The notes: a model not told the origin generated them from the sequence alone. Counted from the first letter of the stretch, positions 44,401-57,330 are shown. The stretch: DNA of 64,000 nucleotides from Litsea cubeba (GCA_012931725.1 CM022953.1:62183419-62247418); one strand, 5' to 3'. Numbers and translations are program-made.

Positions 44401-47400
44401 TATACTTGTTATCGTATTTATACTGCTATAAATGGGCAAATGGATGGTTATGAATAATTAATTTTTTCCTTTTCTTTTAATTTTTAATTGTTTTTTATTT
44501 TTATTAGAAAAATAAATAAATCCCACGATTTTGACTCGATTCATGGGTATGAACGATTTGCGATACAATTCCGATTTTGGAAACTATGCCTGATGGCACC
44601 CTATGCTCCGAAAAAGTGCTCATTTTTTATTCTGTCTTTCGTAGTTTTACCACACATCCACCTCAATATTCTCATTTCTACTACACATTTTGTGCATGTG
44701 TTGCTTCTTGTCATAGGTAATAGCTGCTTTACTAGTTGTCCTATAAATTTTTAGTTTGATCTTGTTGGTATGCGCTGATCACAAAGCACTCCAGAAGCAA
44801 ATTTCCACCTCAACTACCCCGCTCTTATCTTAGGTTTGAAATTATCCTCAATCTCTCCATCCTCAGTAATTATCAAGACAAGGTATCAGGATGAATATTT
44901 TTGTAGTATCTCTTGAGCTCTAATTCCCATAGGAGTTTGAACTCTTTGCACATCCCCATTGAAGGTGCATTTCATATATTCTGGCTTCGTACGAATTATT
45001 TTGAAACCCTTGGATTCTAAAGCCTCCCGCTATCTTTTAAGTTTCACATTCATGCCATCTCGCTTCATCCACCAACACAATATTATCAGCAAAATACATA
45101 TATGAAGGTATCTTCTTATTGTATGTATATTTCCATGCATCGGAACTTACAGTTTTTTTAATCATTTATTTCATACATTTTCTTTATATTCATGGAAAAT
45201 TGTATCAATTGCAAAATTTCCTCTAATTAAATAGCTAATCCTTTGTGTCTTCCATTAACATGGTGTCGGAGCAGGTCGCGTGACCTTTCTCACAACCCTT
45301 CTATTCAACGGGAACCCACCTACTCCTTCCTTTTCTCCCTCCATTTTCTCTCTCCTGCCTTCGTCGTCTCTCATTCTCCTTTCCCCTCACTTATGTCAAC
45401 TGGTCTAATCCTGTGCAAGGTAGGACTCGCCTGTTTAGTTTGACTTGCAGAATATAGGCACGGTCAACTGAATACATGCAGTCGATACTCAAGGATTCTC
45501 CATGCAAGCTTGACTGTGCATGTTTTGGTTCCACAGTAAGTACTCATAATTAGTTCATGTTTGAGGTCAGCTTTGAAGATGTATGAAGATTTCCCAGTGG
45601 GTATGTGAAGACTGGCTGATTCCTCACTTTTCACATGTTAGAGGATTGGCTTTTGCTCCCCATGTTAGAATATTGGTGGATTATCCTTTTGCCTGGTTAT
45701 TGGAGTTTTAGTGGATTGTGTATGAGACTGTACATTTTTGTTGTGGGGGCCAACAGTTGATCTGGAGTTACTGCATGTTTGCTTGTTGAAGACATAATGC
45801 GGAACAGAAAAATAAATTGCGGGGTGGGCAGGATAGACATGGAGGGGTGGGCAGGATAGACATAGAGAGATGGGGGATAGGTTAGGGCCGTTAGGCTTTT
45901 ACCTGAAAATTGGCCTCACACCAACCTTCAATCCATGAGGCAAAGAGAACTTGGGGAAGATCCCAAAAGCACTTAAATTTTTTTTTTTTCATTCATCATA
46001 ATCTTGTCTAATGAAGCCAAGGCCTTACAATGCTTTAAATAAGAAAAGGACTAACCCTAAATCTAATCTCAACTGTAGGAAACACTTTCAAGGGTTGAGA
46101 TTGAACATCCATACCTAAAAATCATGAGCCAATAGTTATTAAAAAAAATAATTCATAAGCCAATAAACTAAACAACTCTAAATAGGATAACATAACATTA
46201 AAACTGAATATGGGCTGGGCCCAAAGGACTGGTCGACCCATGGTCCTGCATCAAGACAGCTTTTTGATTGTACTGTCTTTCCTTGCCCGACAAAAGTTCA
46301 GTCATTTTTTTCATTGTTGTGGTTCCTTGAATAGGCAGTTGTAATAGCTGGCTTGGCTTCATATGATAATGGGATGACAAGGATATTTTGTGTTTAACTA
46401 ATAAGATTATAAGAATACCAACAATATGATTGTTTATATATCATGAAACACAAGCAATGATATTCCGTGGTTGGTGGCTGTTAGGATGTGTCATTGTGGA
46501 AAACTTATGTTTGGGATATATCAATGGAAAGGGTCTTTGTGTACCAGTTTGTGTAGGTGATTTAGTTGTGTGGGCTCCATTATTTCTTCTGAATTTACAA
46601 GATGAAATTCTTTTATTTGCTGACCTTTTGCTGAGTGTCCCTTTGTTTCAGAAAGTGGGAGTGGTTGTAGGCTTTGGTGGTGTAACTCTTGGGGTTAGTT
46701 TTTATGAAATCTTTCCATGCTTTCACCTTAGCGGGAGTGAAATTGGCTGCTGCTGTTTCACGGTCTTTATGGCTTGAAAAAGATAATTTTATATTCCTAA
46801 ACAACCTGAAAACTTCCGTTGGTGTGTTTGTGGAGACTATGGCAATGTTTATTTTATGGGCTTGGCTCCTAATGACTATAAGTGGGGTGTTATTTCTTAT
46901 TTGCGGTTTTGTAGAGACTAGAGATTCATATGGGGTTTTTATTTCTTGTTGATTTATGATCCATTTTTAGTTTTGTACTTCATTATTTCTTTTTTCCTTT
47001 TTGAGTGAATAAAATTATCAGTTATTATTAAAAAAAAAAGATCTGTTACAAACCATTTTCCTATTAAGATGCATCACAGAAATGTTAACAGACAACTGGA
47101 AAAATTTAGGTATGCTTTTATTTCTTTCAGAAGGCCTATGGTAACGTGCCATGGCTCTTAAATTTTGCGTACATTAAAGAAAGAAATGCATCTTTAATGG
47201 CTATATCTAAATCATAATACATATGTACGAAGGGTTTGTAATGAGTGTCTGTGTGTAGGGAGTTGTCTAAGTTCTCAATTGGTGTTGGATTGCACTAGGG
47301 TCACTTTGAGTTATTCCTTTTTGTCATGTACACTAACAATAGCTATAGAAGATGAATTTCCTTGGTATTTGTTATTTGTAGAGGATGTGGCACTCATTAA

Positions 47401-50108
47401 TCAAATATGACAGCATGTAAATGATGACTTAGAACCTTGGGGAAAGGCTTTTAAGTTAAATGGGTTGAAAACTAGTAGATCAAATCATCAAAGATAGATT
47501 ATGGAGTCCGTTTCTGTGGTATGAGCAGGGAAGATTAGTTGTAATTAACCCACCTGGGCATTCGTGGAGTGGCATAAGGCGTGGGTTCCCATGTCTTGTG
47601 CTCGAAACCTGCCCCAAATTTGCCCGGTGTGCATTTGTGTTGGGTCAAAGACCTCAAGGATACCCACGCCATAAAAAGAAAAAAAAGATTAGTTGCAATT
47701 GAAAAGACTCAAGTGTCACAATGTGTTAGTTTTAGATATCCAGGAGCAACTACATAACAAAACAATAGCCCCATAAGGGTCTGTTTGATTCCAAGAATTT
47801 TTTTTTTCATGAATTCTAGGAATATAATTGTTATTTGGTGATTTGTAGGAGCTGCCTGCTGAATCGGTTTTTTCCATCTCATGATTCTGTGTTTGGTTAC
47901 CAGAATGTGATTCTAAGACTTTTGTAGACTTCAAAGAGTGCCTTTTTATTTATGTATACTTCATTTCCAGAATTAGTATGATAATAACTCGATGGAATGA
48001 GTTTCATCAGAAATTCAAATTTCTCGCCACATGGAACCATTTTATTCCTACTAATTTCTTAGGAGAATTGATTTACATGCTGTCATCTTTCAGTTCAGCT
48101 CTCATAAAAGGCTAGATTGGAGCCTTTCTTCACAGCTGCATTTGTGTTCTTGTTCTGAGTCAACTTCTATGATTTGAATCACTTATCTGCTGAATCTGAG
48201 CCTGTAGCCCAGCGAGCCATGTGGGCTGGCTAACCATATAACTGCTAAAATGTAATAAGCATATGGATGTTAATCCTTTCGTGTTTTTTTTATTTTTATT
48301 TTTTATTTTTACGATAATTCTACTAGCAGAAAATCATTCCATAGTGTGGACATCTTAGTGGTTGAAGTTATCAGATGACAGCTTTGTAAATGGATTACAT
48401 CACCATCACTTAACCTGTGCTTGGTCATGTTGAAGTGGCTCTTTTAATTAATATAAAATACTTGATTGATTTTCCAGATGTGTCTACCAATAATTTTACA
48501 ACCTGGTGAGTTGACTGGGATAGGTCAATAGGTCATGTACTGGATGACTGGATTAGATTTTACAACCTGGCCCGGGGGAGTTTTGCATTTGGCCCCAAAC
48601 TTGGTTGATCTGCGAAGTCAACTGGTAACTCAGTTGGCCTGGATTATTGCTGTATCAAACTCAAGTAGAATCTGAGCGAAAAACATCTTGCAGCCCTTCT
48701 CCTGCCTTTCATGACCTTTTGTGAATGGAAAAGAACCATAACTCTCCCTCTCCTTCTGTTTTAGTTTTCAGATATTTTTCCTTTCATTTTTCTTTTCTTT
48801 TGGAGTTAACGTGCTCGTGAATACTCTGTGGTTCTTCTTTCTTTTTATTGCACTTTGCTTCAAGACCTAAATTAAATTCCTCTGGGTGAAAACATAAGTT
48901 CCATTTCCTCTATTTTTCTTTGTGTTTTTTTTTTTTTTCTTTTTTTTTTTTTGCCCTTTCTGAACGGAACAATCATTGAATTAATTTCGAGTGCTTTATG
49001 TCAATTTGTAATGTAAATTGCAATCCTTATGAGTTATGATACATTCTGGGTTTCTTTTTTCTTTTTTAGTGTTTTTTTTTTTTTTTTTTTTGCCCTTTCT
49101 GAACGGAACAATCATTGAATTAATTTCGAGTGCTTTATGTCAATTTGTACGTGCAAATTGCAATCCTTATGATACATTCTGGGTTTCTTTTTTTTTTTTT
49201 ATACCATTTGGTCTCCAATATTCTTTTTATTGTCAAGCACTCAGAGAGATAGCAAATTATTCTGAAATTTGCATTTGCATTTACTTGTTATTAATAGAAT
49301 ATGGTGTAGTAGTTCTGTAATTGGCAATCTTATTGTAATTTTGTTTTCTATTTGTTCCTCAATGTGTGTGTGTCTTATTTTTTTAAAGTTTATTTTTCTT
49401 ACAGTTACTTGCAAAATTACGTAAACATGGATATGCATTGAAGTATGCGATTTCTTGATTTTTCTACAATAAAATATATTTTTCTATGAATTTTTTTGAC
49501 ATATTTTGTTTATTTTAGTTATCATAATTTACAAATGTATTACTTAGAATAAAAAGCAATAAAAATCAATTTAATGACCCTCCTGGTCGACTTGCTGAGT
49601 CAATCTTGTCAACTCAATCTGGTAATTGGCGGAGTTTGGTCGACCCAGTGTGTTGGGAAATTAGGATGTCACTTCAATTCACTTACAATAAAATTTGAGT
49701 CGTACAGCAGGAGGCAGAGGGAAACTAAGTAACCGAGTTTTTTTATTTTTTTCCTTTAAATGAACTTCTCCATTTGTAAATTTATCTAGTGTTTGAGAAT
49801 GACATCACTTTTTTTTTTTTTTCGTGTGTCTGAAGGTGCAGGTTATGTTGGAAACTATGGAAACCCTGACACTGGATATGTAACAAATCCTTACCCTGCT
49901 GGCTATGGCATGAACCCAGTATGATATATTTTTCTACAGTCAATATCCACTATAAATGCTTATTTCCTTGAAAATGCTGTTAAGAATTTGTGATTTTCTT
50001 CTCTCTACCTTTCAGGTACAAGGTGTTGCGGAAGGTGGCCCTCAGTATGGACCCGGACCTGCTTCTTGGGGTGCATATGATATGCAGCGAGCTCATGGGC
50101 ACAGATAA
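41469..50108 (+). CDS. FLXL1: FLX-like coiled-coil protein (FLX-LIKE 1 type), 4 coding exons
   Basis: FLX-family proteins are plant coiled-coil factors; Arabidopsis FLX acts with the FRIGIDA complex in flowering control (established for FLX, inferred here). Exons: 41469-42058, 42848-43011, 49842-49918, 50016-50108; 924 nt, 307 residues, phases agree. Residues 1-60 are Gly/Pro-rich (MSGRNRGPPHSIKGPP). Residues 61-250 form a long heptad-type coil (GLLIDNQRLAATHVALKQEL, LYDKSAKMEVDIREAEAMR, EIESMKQELQRAR|AAIEYEKK, EKLRAEIANAEKRA). The tail is Gly/Tyr/Pro-rich (GYVGNYGNPDTGYVTNPYPA) and ends MQRAHGHR. The MSGRNRGPP start and this tail point to FLX-LIKE 1 (from memory). Exon 1 is much GC-richer than the introns. 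Intron 3 (43012-49841) is bloated by transposons. An alternative acceptor six bases upstream (49836) would add Gly-Ala. Confidence 0.92.
43499..45120 (-). mobile_element. L1-type LINE, 3' portion (RT tail to 3' end), degraded
   Basis: In minus-strand order: NIVLVDE (after the RT catalytic site), ALESKGFKIIRTKPEYMKC, KIRAGWLRWKFASGVLCDQR and RIPTSRS, MRILRWMCGKTTKDRIKNE, then HLRWFGQVQC, and the common 3' segment TGTAGCCGACACCAACATAG ending in a (GAT)n tail at the low-coordinate end. These are the RT C-terminal and tail motifs of plant L1 elements. A hAT element (43791-44587) is inserted within it. Stops are frequent, so it is inactive. Confidence 0.82.
43791..44587. mobile_element. Non-autonomous hAT-like element inserted in the LINE
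   Basis: Flanked by an 8-bp repeat GCCTGATG (43783-43790 and 44588-44595). Ends CATAGTTATCAGAATC and GATTTTGGAAACTAT are imperfect inverted repeats. The interior is AT-rich with ACGATTCG-type subterminal repeats on both sides. LINE reading resumes on either side, which confirms the boundaries. Confidence 0.8.
45180..45300 (+). mobile_element. LTR end and primer site of a copia-type relic
   Basis: TGGTGTCGGAGCAGGTC at 45261 directly follows ...CCATTAACA. This matches, with two changes, the TGGTATCAGAGC primer site next to a CA-ending LTR. No pol was found downstream, so only a fragment remains. Confidence 0.45.
45301..47120. other. Intron 3 sequence without recognised features
   Basis: Part of the FLX-like gene's third coding intron. 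Contains a short duplication GGGGTGGGCAGGATAGACAT near 45823-45860. No coding region supported. Confidence 0.45.
47130..47530 (+). pseudogene. LINE reverse transcriptase fragment, heavily mutated
   Basis: Scattered RT motifs in order: KAYGNVPW (for the usual KAYDRVPR), MYEGFVMSV, QFSIGVGLH followed by a stop, then FPWYLLFVEDVALINQ at the catalytic site (the usual A-D-D is V-E-D here), and LEPWGKAFKLNGLKTSRSN. Opposite orientation to the LINE at 43.5-45.1 kb. Confidence 0.7.
48940..49195 (+). repeat. 139-bp tandem duplication bounded by T-runs
   Basis: GCCCTTTCTGAACGGAACAA...ATACATTCTGGGTTTCTTTT occurs at 48953 and 49092, nearly identical. Confidence 0.92.
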
Positions 50109-50460
50109 AAAAGTTTGCTGTATTATGCTAAGTCGTGGCCTCCTCGTGTTGCTTACCTCCTAAATGGTATCTTGGGCTGCAACCTAGTTTCTACTTAGGT
50201 TGGGGTTGAAATGTTTGTCGTAAATGACATTTTGGAAGACAATAGTACATTTACTTTTGCATGTAGCTTGCAGACTTTGATGTTCTATTATTAGCATTGT
50301 GTTCTGGCATGTCAAAACTATATCAACTTGGATAGTTTCTGATTTAGATTTCTTATCAGGCTCTATCCTGTATTCGGATTTAACTTATCATTTCTGGAAT
50401 TTTCTTACCATTGTGAGTCACTACTACTTATATATATATATATGTTTTTATTTATTTATA

Positions 50461-50466
50461 AATAAA
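50461..50466 (+). terminator. Candidate polyadenylation signal of the FLX-like gene
   Basis: AATAAA about 350 bases after the stop codon, a plausible 3' UTR length. No transcript support. Confidence 0.35.
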
Positions 50467-51414
50467 GATCTTGCTTTTCCTTGTCGTGGGCGCTTGCAGC
50501 AATACATTCAGCATGATAGGGCTAACCACCCATTTGTGTTCGTTCCTTATTATTAGGACAAAAATGGTGTGCGGGGTCCCCACTTTACAGTTCCTCTCGT
50601 GGAATATGCAGAATGTTAGGTTATGGTTTTGTTGATCAGTTGAAACTCTGGTCAGCTTCCACTCCAAGTGTGCATTCCTAGCTAATGGTGCTAGTCCTTC
50701 CCAAACTCAGTGATGTTCCTCCTAGGTCTAGTTAATAAACATCATTCCAATGCTTCATAATCTATGGTCTTTGCCACTGCAGTAGAGTGCATACTGGAGC
50801 AGAATAACATTACAATGACTTCGGATAGAACCCTTTATAGAATATTTTATGAATGCTTTATGAACAAATCAGTTATTCTATAGGACACTGATCTTATATC
50901 TTGGTTTGTGTTTCTTCAGCTCATTTAATTGATCTATTTTTAACTTTATTTACTTTTTGTTTGTCTTGCTCATGGATCGAAATATCGGCCGATACGTATC
51001 ATATCGGCTGGATACATTGGCTGTATGGGCCAAGACTGCACACTTTTTCCTATTTGTTGGTGTTTACATGTGTATCAGAGCGTATCAGCTTGATATGATG
51101 TGTGTCGGCTGATTTATCAGATGTATTAGCAAATACATCCTGATATGTATTGGATGACCCTTTTAAGCAAAATACACCCCATTTTAATCATTTTTAATGT
51201 CATAGATTGTGGAGAGTCGTGTGTATTTCTGCTCCACAAAACTAATGAAAAACACTTTAATTCGAAGAATCAAAGCTGACATGCCACCTGTAGCTTGAGG
51301 GCTTCCCTTAAGAAAAAAAATCTGGATTTGAGGTAAAATTTGTAGGTTGTTTTTTTTTTTTTTAGATAAATAATTGTGATTTTTCTGGGTATTTTAAAAT
51401 GTAAGATTCTTTTA
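50467..51414. other. Sequence downstream of the FLX-like gene
   Basis: No gene. CGGCCGATACGTATCATATC / GGCTG-type words at 50985-51120 look like a degraded small repeat. Confidence 0.4.
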
Positions 51415-51754
51415 GGTCACGTTTGGGAACTAAATCCTTAGGGAAAAGATTTTCGATTTCCACAAAGTTGTGGTAGATCCATGTTTGGCAATTGTAAATT
51501 TCTGGGGATTTGGATGAATGAAAATCCTCATTTGTTGGGATTTTGAGATCCGACCACCCCCACATAAGATTTGAAAATCCTCTCTTAAGTGGATTTGCAC
51601 ACCTAACCCTATTTTTCTTAGTTATATGCATTGATACACACCAATATTAACGTGAAATCCTCGACTATACAAATCCCTAGCAAGGAATCTTTGTTCCATT
51701 AGTAGTGAAGAATCATCGAATCCTTGGAGTCCTTGCCTGTTACCAAATGTGCCC
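51415..51754. mobile_element. Harbinger/Tourist-like MITE with TTA target duplication
   Basis: Starts GGTCACGTTTGGGAAC and ends GTTACCAAATGTGCCC, imperfect inverted repeats close to the PIF/Harbinger end type. TTA flanks both sides (51412-51414 and 51755-51757). Confidence 0.75.
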
Positions 51755-54119
51755 TTAAGCTTTGCTTACAAAGATCATTTTGTTAGTGTTTTCTTATTTT
51801 AGATTGAGGAGTTCCATAGATCTATCATCTAAGCGTTGTTATTAGCTAGTAATTAGTAAGTACTAAATAGTTGTAGCTTGCAAGAAACAATCAAGTACTA
51901 AGTAGTAGCTATTGACTAAGTGTTAAATATTGCGTAACAAACATTACATCATTGATGATGTCATGATACTACATGCTACATATGTAGTAAATACTAAGTA
52001 GTTATCAGATTTTGAACCAACTGTTTGACCATTAACATTTTATTACGTCCAAACTTAATATAACTTAGTCAAATGAAAAAATAAATTCGTTTAAAATCAT
52101 GCAGCGATAGGATTTTATGATAAAGAATTATCCGGTATCAGGTTTTGAATCAATGGTTTGACCGTTAACATTCTATTACATCCTAACTTAATATAACTAA
52201 GTTAAATGAAAAAAATAAATTAGTATAGTTCTTTTAAAATTATACAGATATATTTTAGTTGCTAATGAAAAGAAACATTAAAATCTAACATGTTCTTAAT
52301 ATTCTGAGTTTTTTAGATTTCTTTTTTTTTTTTTTGGAATTTTAACCTCAAATTAGTTCATGCCAGCAACTGATACGTTTCACCACAACTGATATATATC
52401 ATCTGATATGTATCATTTTGGGGGCAGCCAGTATGCCCTCTGCATCTGCTTTTTGATCCTTGGTCTTGCATTTCATCGTTGATGAGTTTATATAGTAGAT
52501 GTGATAGTAGATGTGACATTTGTCGCCCTTATTGTGGCAGATTATTTATGTACCAGTGTCGAATGCCTTTCCCATTCTATAGGACAAAGATCCTTGTGTT
52601 GAACAAAGATGGTTTAGATGATTGGTGCTCTTGCTCTCATTTATATTGTTGTGAAGTCAATATAGATATTGTCATTAGATATTTTTTACTCCTATGAATT
52701 CATGCATGACTGCTGCCTCAGTTATCTGTCCGCTGGCAGAAGCATATGGTCATTCATTTGGTCATTGAGCCATTGTCCATTTGGTACCAATCATAAATGA
52801 CTATCCATCTTAATATAACCATTTTGGTCTCTATTTAGTTGTTTGGAGTGAGTGGTTTGGAATTAGTGGTCTGATGTTTTATGGAATCGGGGCTTCATCC
52901 GTCTCCTATAATTAATACTAAGCATGGATTCTACTGTTTTATAGCTGCAACTCCATTTTTAGTTTTGCTTTGTAAAGGGCAGCGTGAACTTTTCTTAGGT
53001 TTCTTACAGCTATTAAGTACAAACTTCTGGGCCCATATCAGATTTCCTATATTGCTTCTATAAGCAGATGTTATCGTCAAACCTAATCGTACTTCGTCGG
53101 GGTCCATGAGTTAATGAAACTCTGATATTCCATCGGGAAACTGTTGTTGGTTCTAAGTGCAACGTACTGTTCATTAGGGTCTGAGTCACTGTGAAATGCC
53201 AAATAACGGCATAAATCTGACTGCTGATTTTAGTCTTAGATGGGGCTAGGAGCCTCTCGTTCTTCTGTGGGGGAAGGGATGAGGTTGTTTGGTGGCATTT
53301 GAGAATGGGGTGCATATGTTGTTTTGCTTATTGGGAGAGCAGTGTCAGAGTTTCATTCCTTTGTAGAAAGGATAGAAGCAAGTGATGAGTGCATTTGGAT
53401 GAAGCTGCTGCTCTTTGGCAAGGGAGGTTCTCAGTTGAAGCCTGCTGGATGAGTTTCACGGTCAAGTAAGTGGTATTATTCCTAAATGTTTTTACTATTA
53501 CTGTAATCTGCATCCATGTTATGGTTATTGCCTGTCTGCTTGTTTTGTTATCAATCTCTGGCTAAAGATTTTCTACACCCCATCCTGTGGGTAGGTAATG
53601 GATGCTGGTGTTTTTAATCAACATTGTTCTTAGAAAGGGCTTCTTGTTTTGGACATCAAGTCAATGTGGTTGAGGAGTGTTTTTATGTGTGTTAGTACCA
53701 TTTCTAGGTTTTTAAGCTGTGGAGTTGGCCCTTTTTTGATTTGTGTAGCTATACTGTGCTACATTCTTTGATCTTGGTGGATGTTCAGTATAAGCTGTCT
53801 TATTTGCCGAGCTTAGTTGTTGCAAATTGCAATGATCTCTAAATGGTGACTGTTGTTATTATGTTGTCCTGTTTGGATTGAGTAACCTACCTGCACTTTG
53901 AATTCATCAATTTATAGTAACCAAAAAAAAAAAAAAAACTTCTGGTGCATCCTTTAGAGGAGTGTTAGTGATTCATATCCAGGTTTATCTGTGCAGATGA
54001 AAAAGAAGTGGTAGATCCATTCTCTTTTGTTGCCACCGAAGCAAGTCTTTTGTGACCAAATCATGTTGTGATGCAGTGGCATAAAGCGATGCAATCAGGC
54101 CTGTTGCCCTAGCTTGAAA
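51755..54119. other. Intergenic DNA, no gene recognised
   Basis: Contains a repeated segment (CCAACTTAATATAACTAAGT-like) near 52020-52090 and 52145-52215. No supported ORF. Confidence 0.4.
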
Positions 54120-56980
54120 CCCTAGGAAGTTTAAGAATTTTGTTTCATATTTTATTTTCCCTTAATGAGTTATAATTAGGATAGCTTTCTAATTTTAGTA
54201 GGAGTCCTTATTTAGTTTCCTTGTTAGGAGTCTTAGATTATGGGGTTTGCTTTCTTATTTATATAAGCATTGTAGAAGGGTGAAAGACAGGGCTTGAGAT
54301 GGAGAAAAAGAAAGAGAAAAAAAATGCTTGAGATGGAGAAAAAGACAGAAAAGAGAAGACAGAGAGAGAGAGAGGAGGGAAAAAAAAGGAAAGGGTTTTT
54401 CTGCTTTTTGCTTTTGCTCAAGGCATGGAGCCCTTGGCACGACAGCATCACAGTCCTACTAACCTGTCCTATAGGAGATACTGAGATAGTCCAGCGGCTA
54501 GCAGATAAAATTGTCTTAGGTTTGATCTGTGTTATCAAAGGAGCCTGGCGTAATAGTTCAAGTTCAGGTTGGGTCGAGAATAGGCTGATCTGACCTGAAA
54601 GCCTAACTAATAGAAGCACCTTGCAATCATTGACGATAAAAGTGAGATGTTGGATTTATTTTGCAGATTTTGGAGGGTCAGATATATTTTGCAGATTTTG
54701 GAGCCATCTGGACTTTGATTTGCAATGTGCCTTCACCTATTCACCTTTGAAAACAAGATCTACACAACATGTAAGTCTATTTTAAATTTAATTATTAATT
54801 ACATATTATAAGAAAAAAAGTTGAATATGCCTCCAAGGAAGCATGTGAAGATGACCAGTTTGACCTGGGAATAAATGATTCAATCTGTGATCTGATACAA
54901 CAGGTAGATGAGTTGATAATATGTCACGACTAGTTGTCCCTGTGCTCACCACAAGCCATGCCCAATTAGCAGCTGTTTGTAATGAAATTAAGGATACCAT
55001 CATATGTTTCCCACAAATTCTATAGCTATTAACTCAAATTACAAACCTCGAGAGTAACCAGGTGGACCACAACTATGAGGAAATAACCATTTGAGGCGAC
55101 AAGATGCAAGCAGAAGCATTTATGGATTGGTAACTATGCATGGCAAATGTGTTTGCACATAAACCAGTGACAAATGGTCATAAAGTGACACTAGTGGCTA
55201 CTGGATTTCATGGATATGTGGCACTTTGATGGACCAAGTTGCAACAGTGATGGAGACGCCTAAATTTGGTTCCAGCGGAAACATCGGCAGAAATGCAGAG
55301 TCGATAAAACAAAAGTTCCTTCCGATCAACTGTTAGAGAGATTTGTTTTCCATACTACTGGATTTGAAGCTCGGTAACAAATCGGTAGATTATACAGAAA
55401 TTTTTTTCATCCAAGCAAGGTAAGACTTAGATGAATAAAAAGATATGGTAATCTGCAGGTACTGTCATCAAAGATATGGTAATCTGCAGGTACTGTCATC
55501 TTAGCCTGGACATACAACGTTTCTTGGCATTTCAAAACTTTGAGACAATCTAGTGCAGCACGCGATAGAAGCCAAAGAGATCGCCAACCGATACTCGAAA
55601 GTTCAACTCACTTAAAGGGTTTGATCAATTGCTTGTGTCGCTGCCTACAGGTACCCCAGTCCAATCAAGCAAACATACATGGTCAAGTTCTAGTTATAAT
55701 AATGCTCCAAGAATAATGACAAATCGCTTGCATCCTATCATTGCCGATAAAAATGACATTTGTCATTTCTATGTCCTCAACATCCTCTGAGAGCTTCCTT
55801 GTGAGAGGGGAGCAAGAGATTGAAGAACTAGAGGATCCAAAACTCAAGGAGCAGTTGAGCATGGAAATAATAGAAGTAGAAAAGTCAGAGCAAGTTGATG
55901 GATATGGCGCCCACCAAAGGTCCAAAGGTGTAATCCTGCTGAATCCTCCCTGCTAGTACTAATGGGACCCCTGCCAACTGTTGAGTGTCTGCGGAGTAAT
56001 CTCTTTCATTTAACATGTATTGTAAATGGGCATTGCATTGTTGTGATTGATGGGGGAATTTCTGATAACGTCAAATCACAAGCTCTTATGGATGGCCTAA
56101 AGCTAAGGGTATGCAAGTAGTATCACCCTATTTTGTTTGTTTTTTAATGACAAGTGACGAGGTGCAAATACGATACACATGTGAACTTACTTTTGCTATT
56201 AGTGAAGACTATAAAGACATAGTGTGGTACAATGTTATACTAATGGATAGTGGAGATATTTTACTTGAAAGTCCGTGGATGTACGACAAGCTATGATGCA
56301 TGGGTGCTTCAAAATGGGTAATGTCTCGTGTTGCATTGTATCCAATGCTCCACTTTTTATGTGTAAAATCCACGTCTTTGCTGTGTCCATTGTGTGTCCT
56401 GGTCGTATCCATGTTGTATCTAGGCATCATACACGACAAGGATGGAACTCATGGAACATGGAACCAAACATATATATGCTTGTTCACGATGGGAAGCCCA
56501 TCACACCACATCCTATGAAGCGAGAACCACCATGAAAAGGGTCAAGGGAAAGTGTCACAAAAGAAGTGCCTCAAGTATGCCACCTATGCAAAGCAACACA
56601 AATAGAACTTGAGTTCTAGGTCAAACTCTTTTGCAACCAGGCAAACATGATGCAAGAGTCGATAAAACGATGCGTGGCTCATGTGTGGTACACGAGAGTT
56701 TAAGAAGTTGGTTTCTTATTTTATTTTCCCTTAATGAGTTGTAATTAATATTAGCTTTCTAATTTCAATTGGAGTCCTTATTTAGTTTCCTACTTTGATT
56801 ATTATTTGGTTTATTAGTTTGATTAGAGTCTTAGACTATAGGGCTTGCTTCTGATTTATATGAGCATTATAGAAGGGTGAAAGACAATTTTAGAGTTGAA
56901 TAAAATTCAGTCGTGGAGCATCATTTTTGAGTTCTCGTGTAAGTCCCGATTGAGAGAGATTATTTTCTATTCTTCAACAC
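54120..56980 (+). mobile_element. Ty3/gypsy relic with two LTR remnants
   Basis: A segment of about 150 bp (TATTTTATTTTCCCTTAATG... GGAGTCCTTATTTAGTTTCC ... GTAGAAGGGTGAAAGACA) occurs at 54145-54290 and 56715-56895, in the same direction on either side of gag-protease coding remnants. The interpretation is a truncated element whose RT and integrase are deleted. Exact LTR ends could not be placed. Confidence 0.6.
55250..56640 (+). pseudogene. gypsy gag-protease remnant
   Basis: A gag-tail-like stretch (EQEIEELEDPKLKEQLSMEI, 55800-55870) is followed by a protease-like domain. TCIVNGHCIVVIDGGISDNV (near 56010-56075) fits the retropepsin active-site region, but with D-G-G where D-S-G is usual. 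Then LMDGLKL, DIVWYNVILMDSGDILLESPW (56216-56280, normally ...LLGRPW) and VHDGKPITPHPMKREPP. Stops and shifts are frequent. The match is to chromovirus-type protease regions. Confidence 0.7.
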
Positions 56981-56999
56981 TGCCGACCCAAACCCTTCC

Positions 57000-57330
57000 C
57001 TGGGGTCTGGGTTATCTTGCTATTGCATCAACCCTATGGAAAGCTCCTTGTACTTTACTGCTATTTGGAGAGATGAACTTTAAGCTGTTGATTGTATTCA
57101 TTTGTCTTGACTCGCCTTTCTTTCCTTTTCTTTTGGCCCTTTTACTTTGCAAAACTTTCATTTTCACCTTTTTGTAGCAGTCATTTGTTTCTCAATGTAA
57201 CTGTTTCTCCAATTGCAATCATTAGTGCTAAGAGAAGAGGATTATTAAAGAAGGAAAGAGGTCTTCAGACAGCTGTCGTCACATGTCCTATGCAATGAAA
57301 ATATTTCATATAATAGGAATATGGATTACC
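57000..57330. other. Sequence between the gypsy and copia relics
   Basis: May include the terminal repeat of the minus-strand copia relic. Boundaries not visible and no gene seen. Confidence 0.35.

Noticed and set aside
46430..46777. Plus-strand ORF of 115 codons
   Set aside because: Hydrophobic, low-complexity peptide inside an intron with no family match or splice support.
54294..54593. Plus-strand ORF rich in Lys/Glu/Arg
   Set aside because: Translated from a GA-rich low-complexity stretch within LTR-derived sequence.
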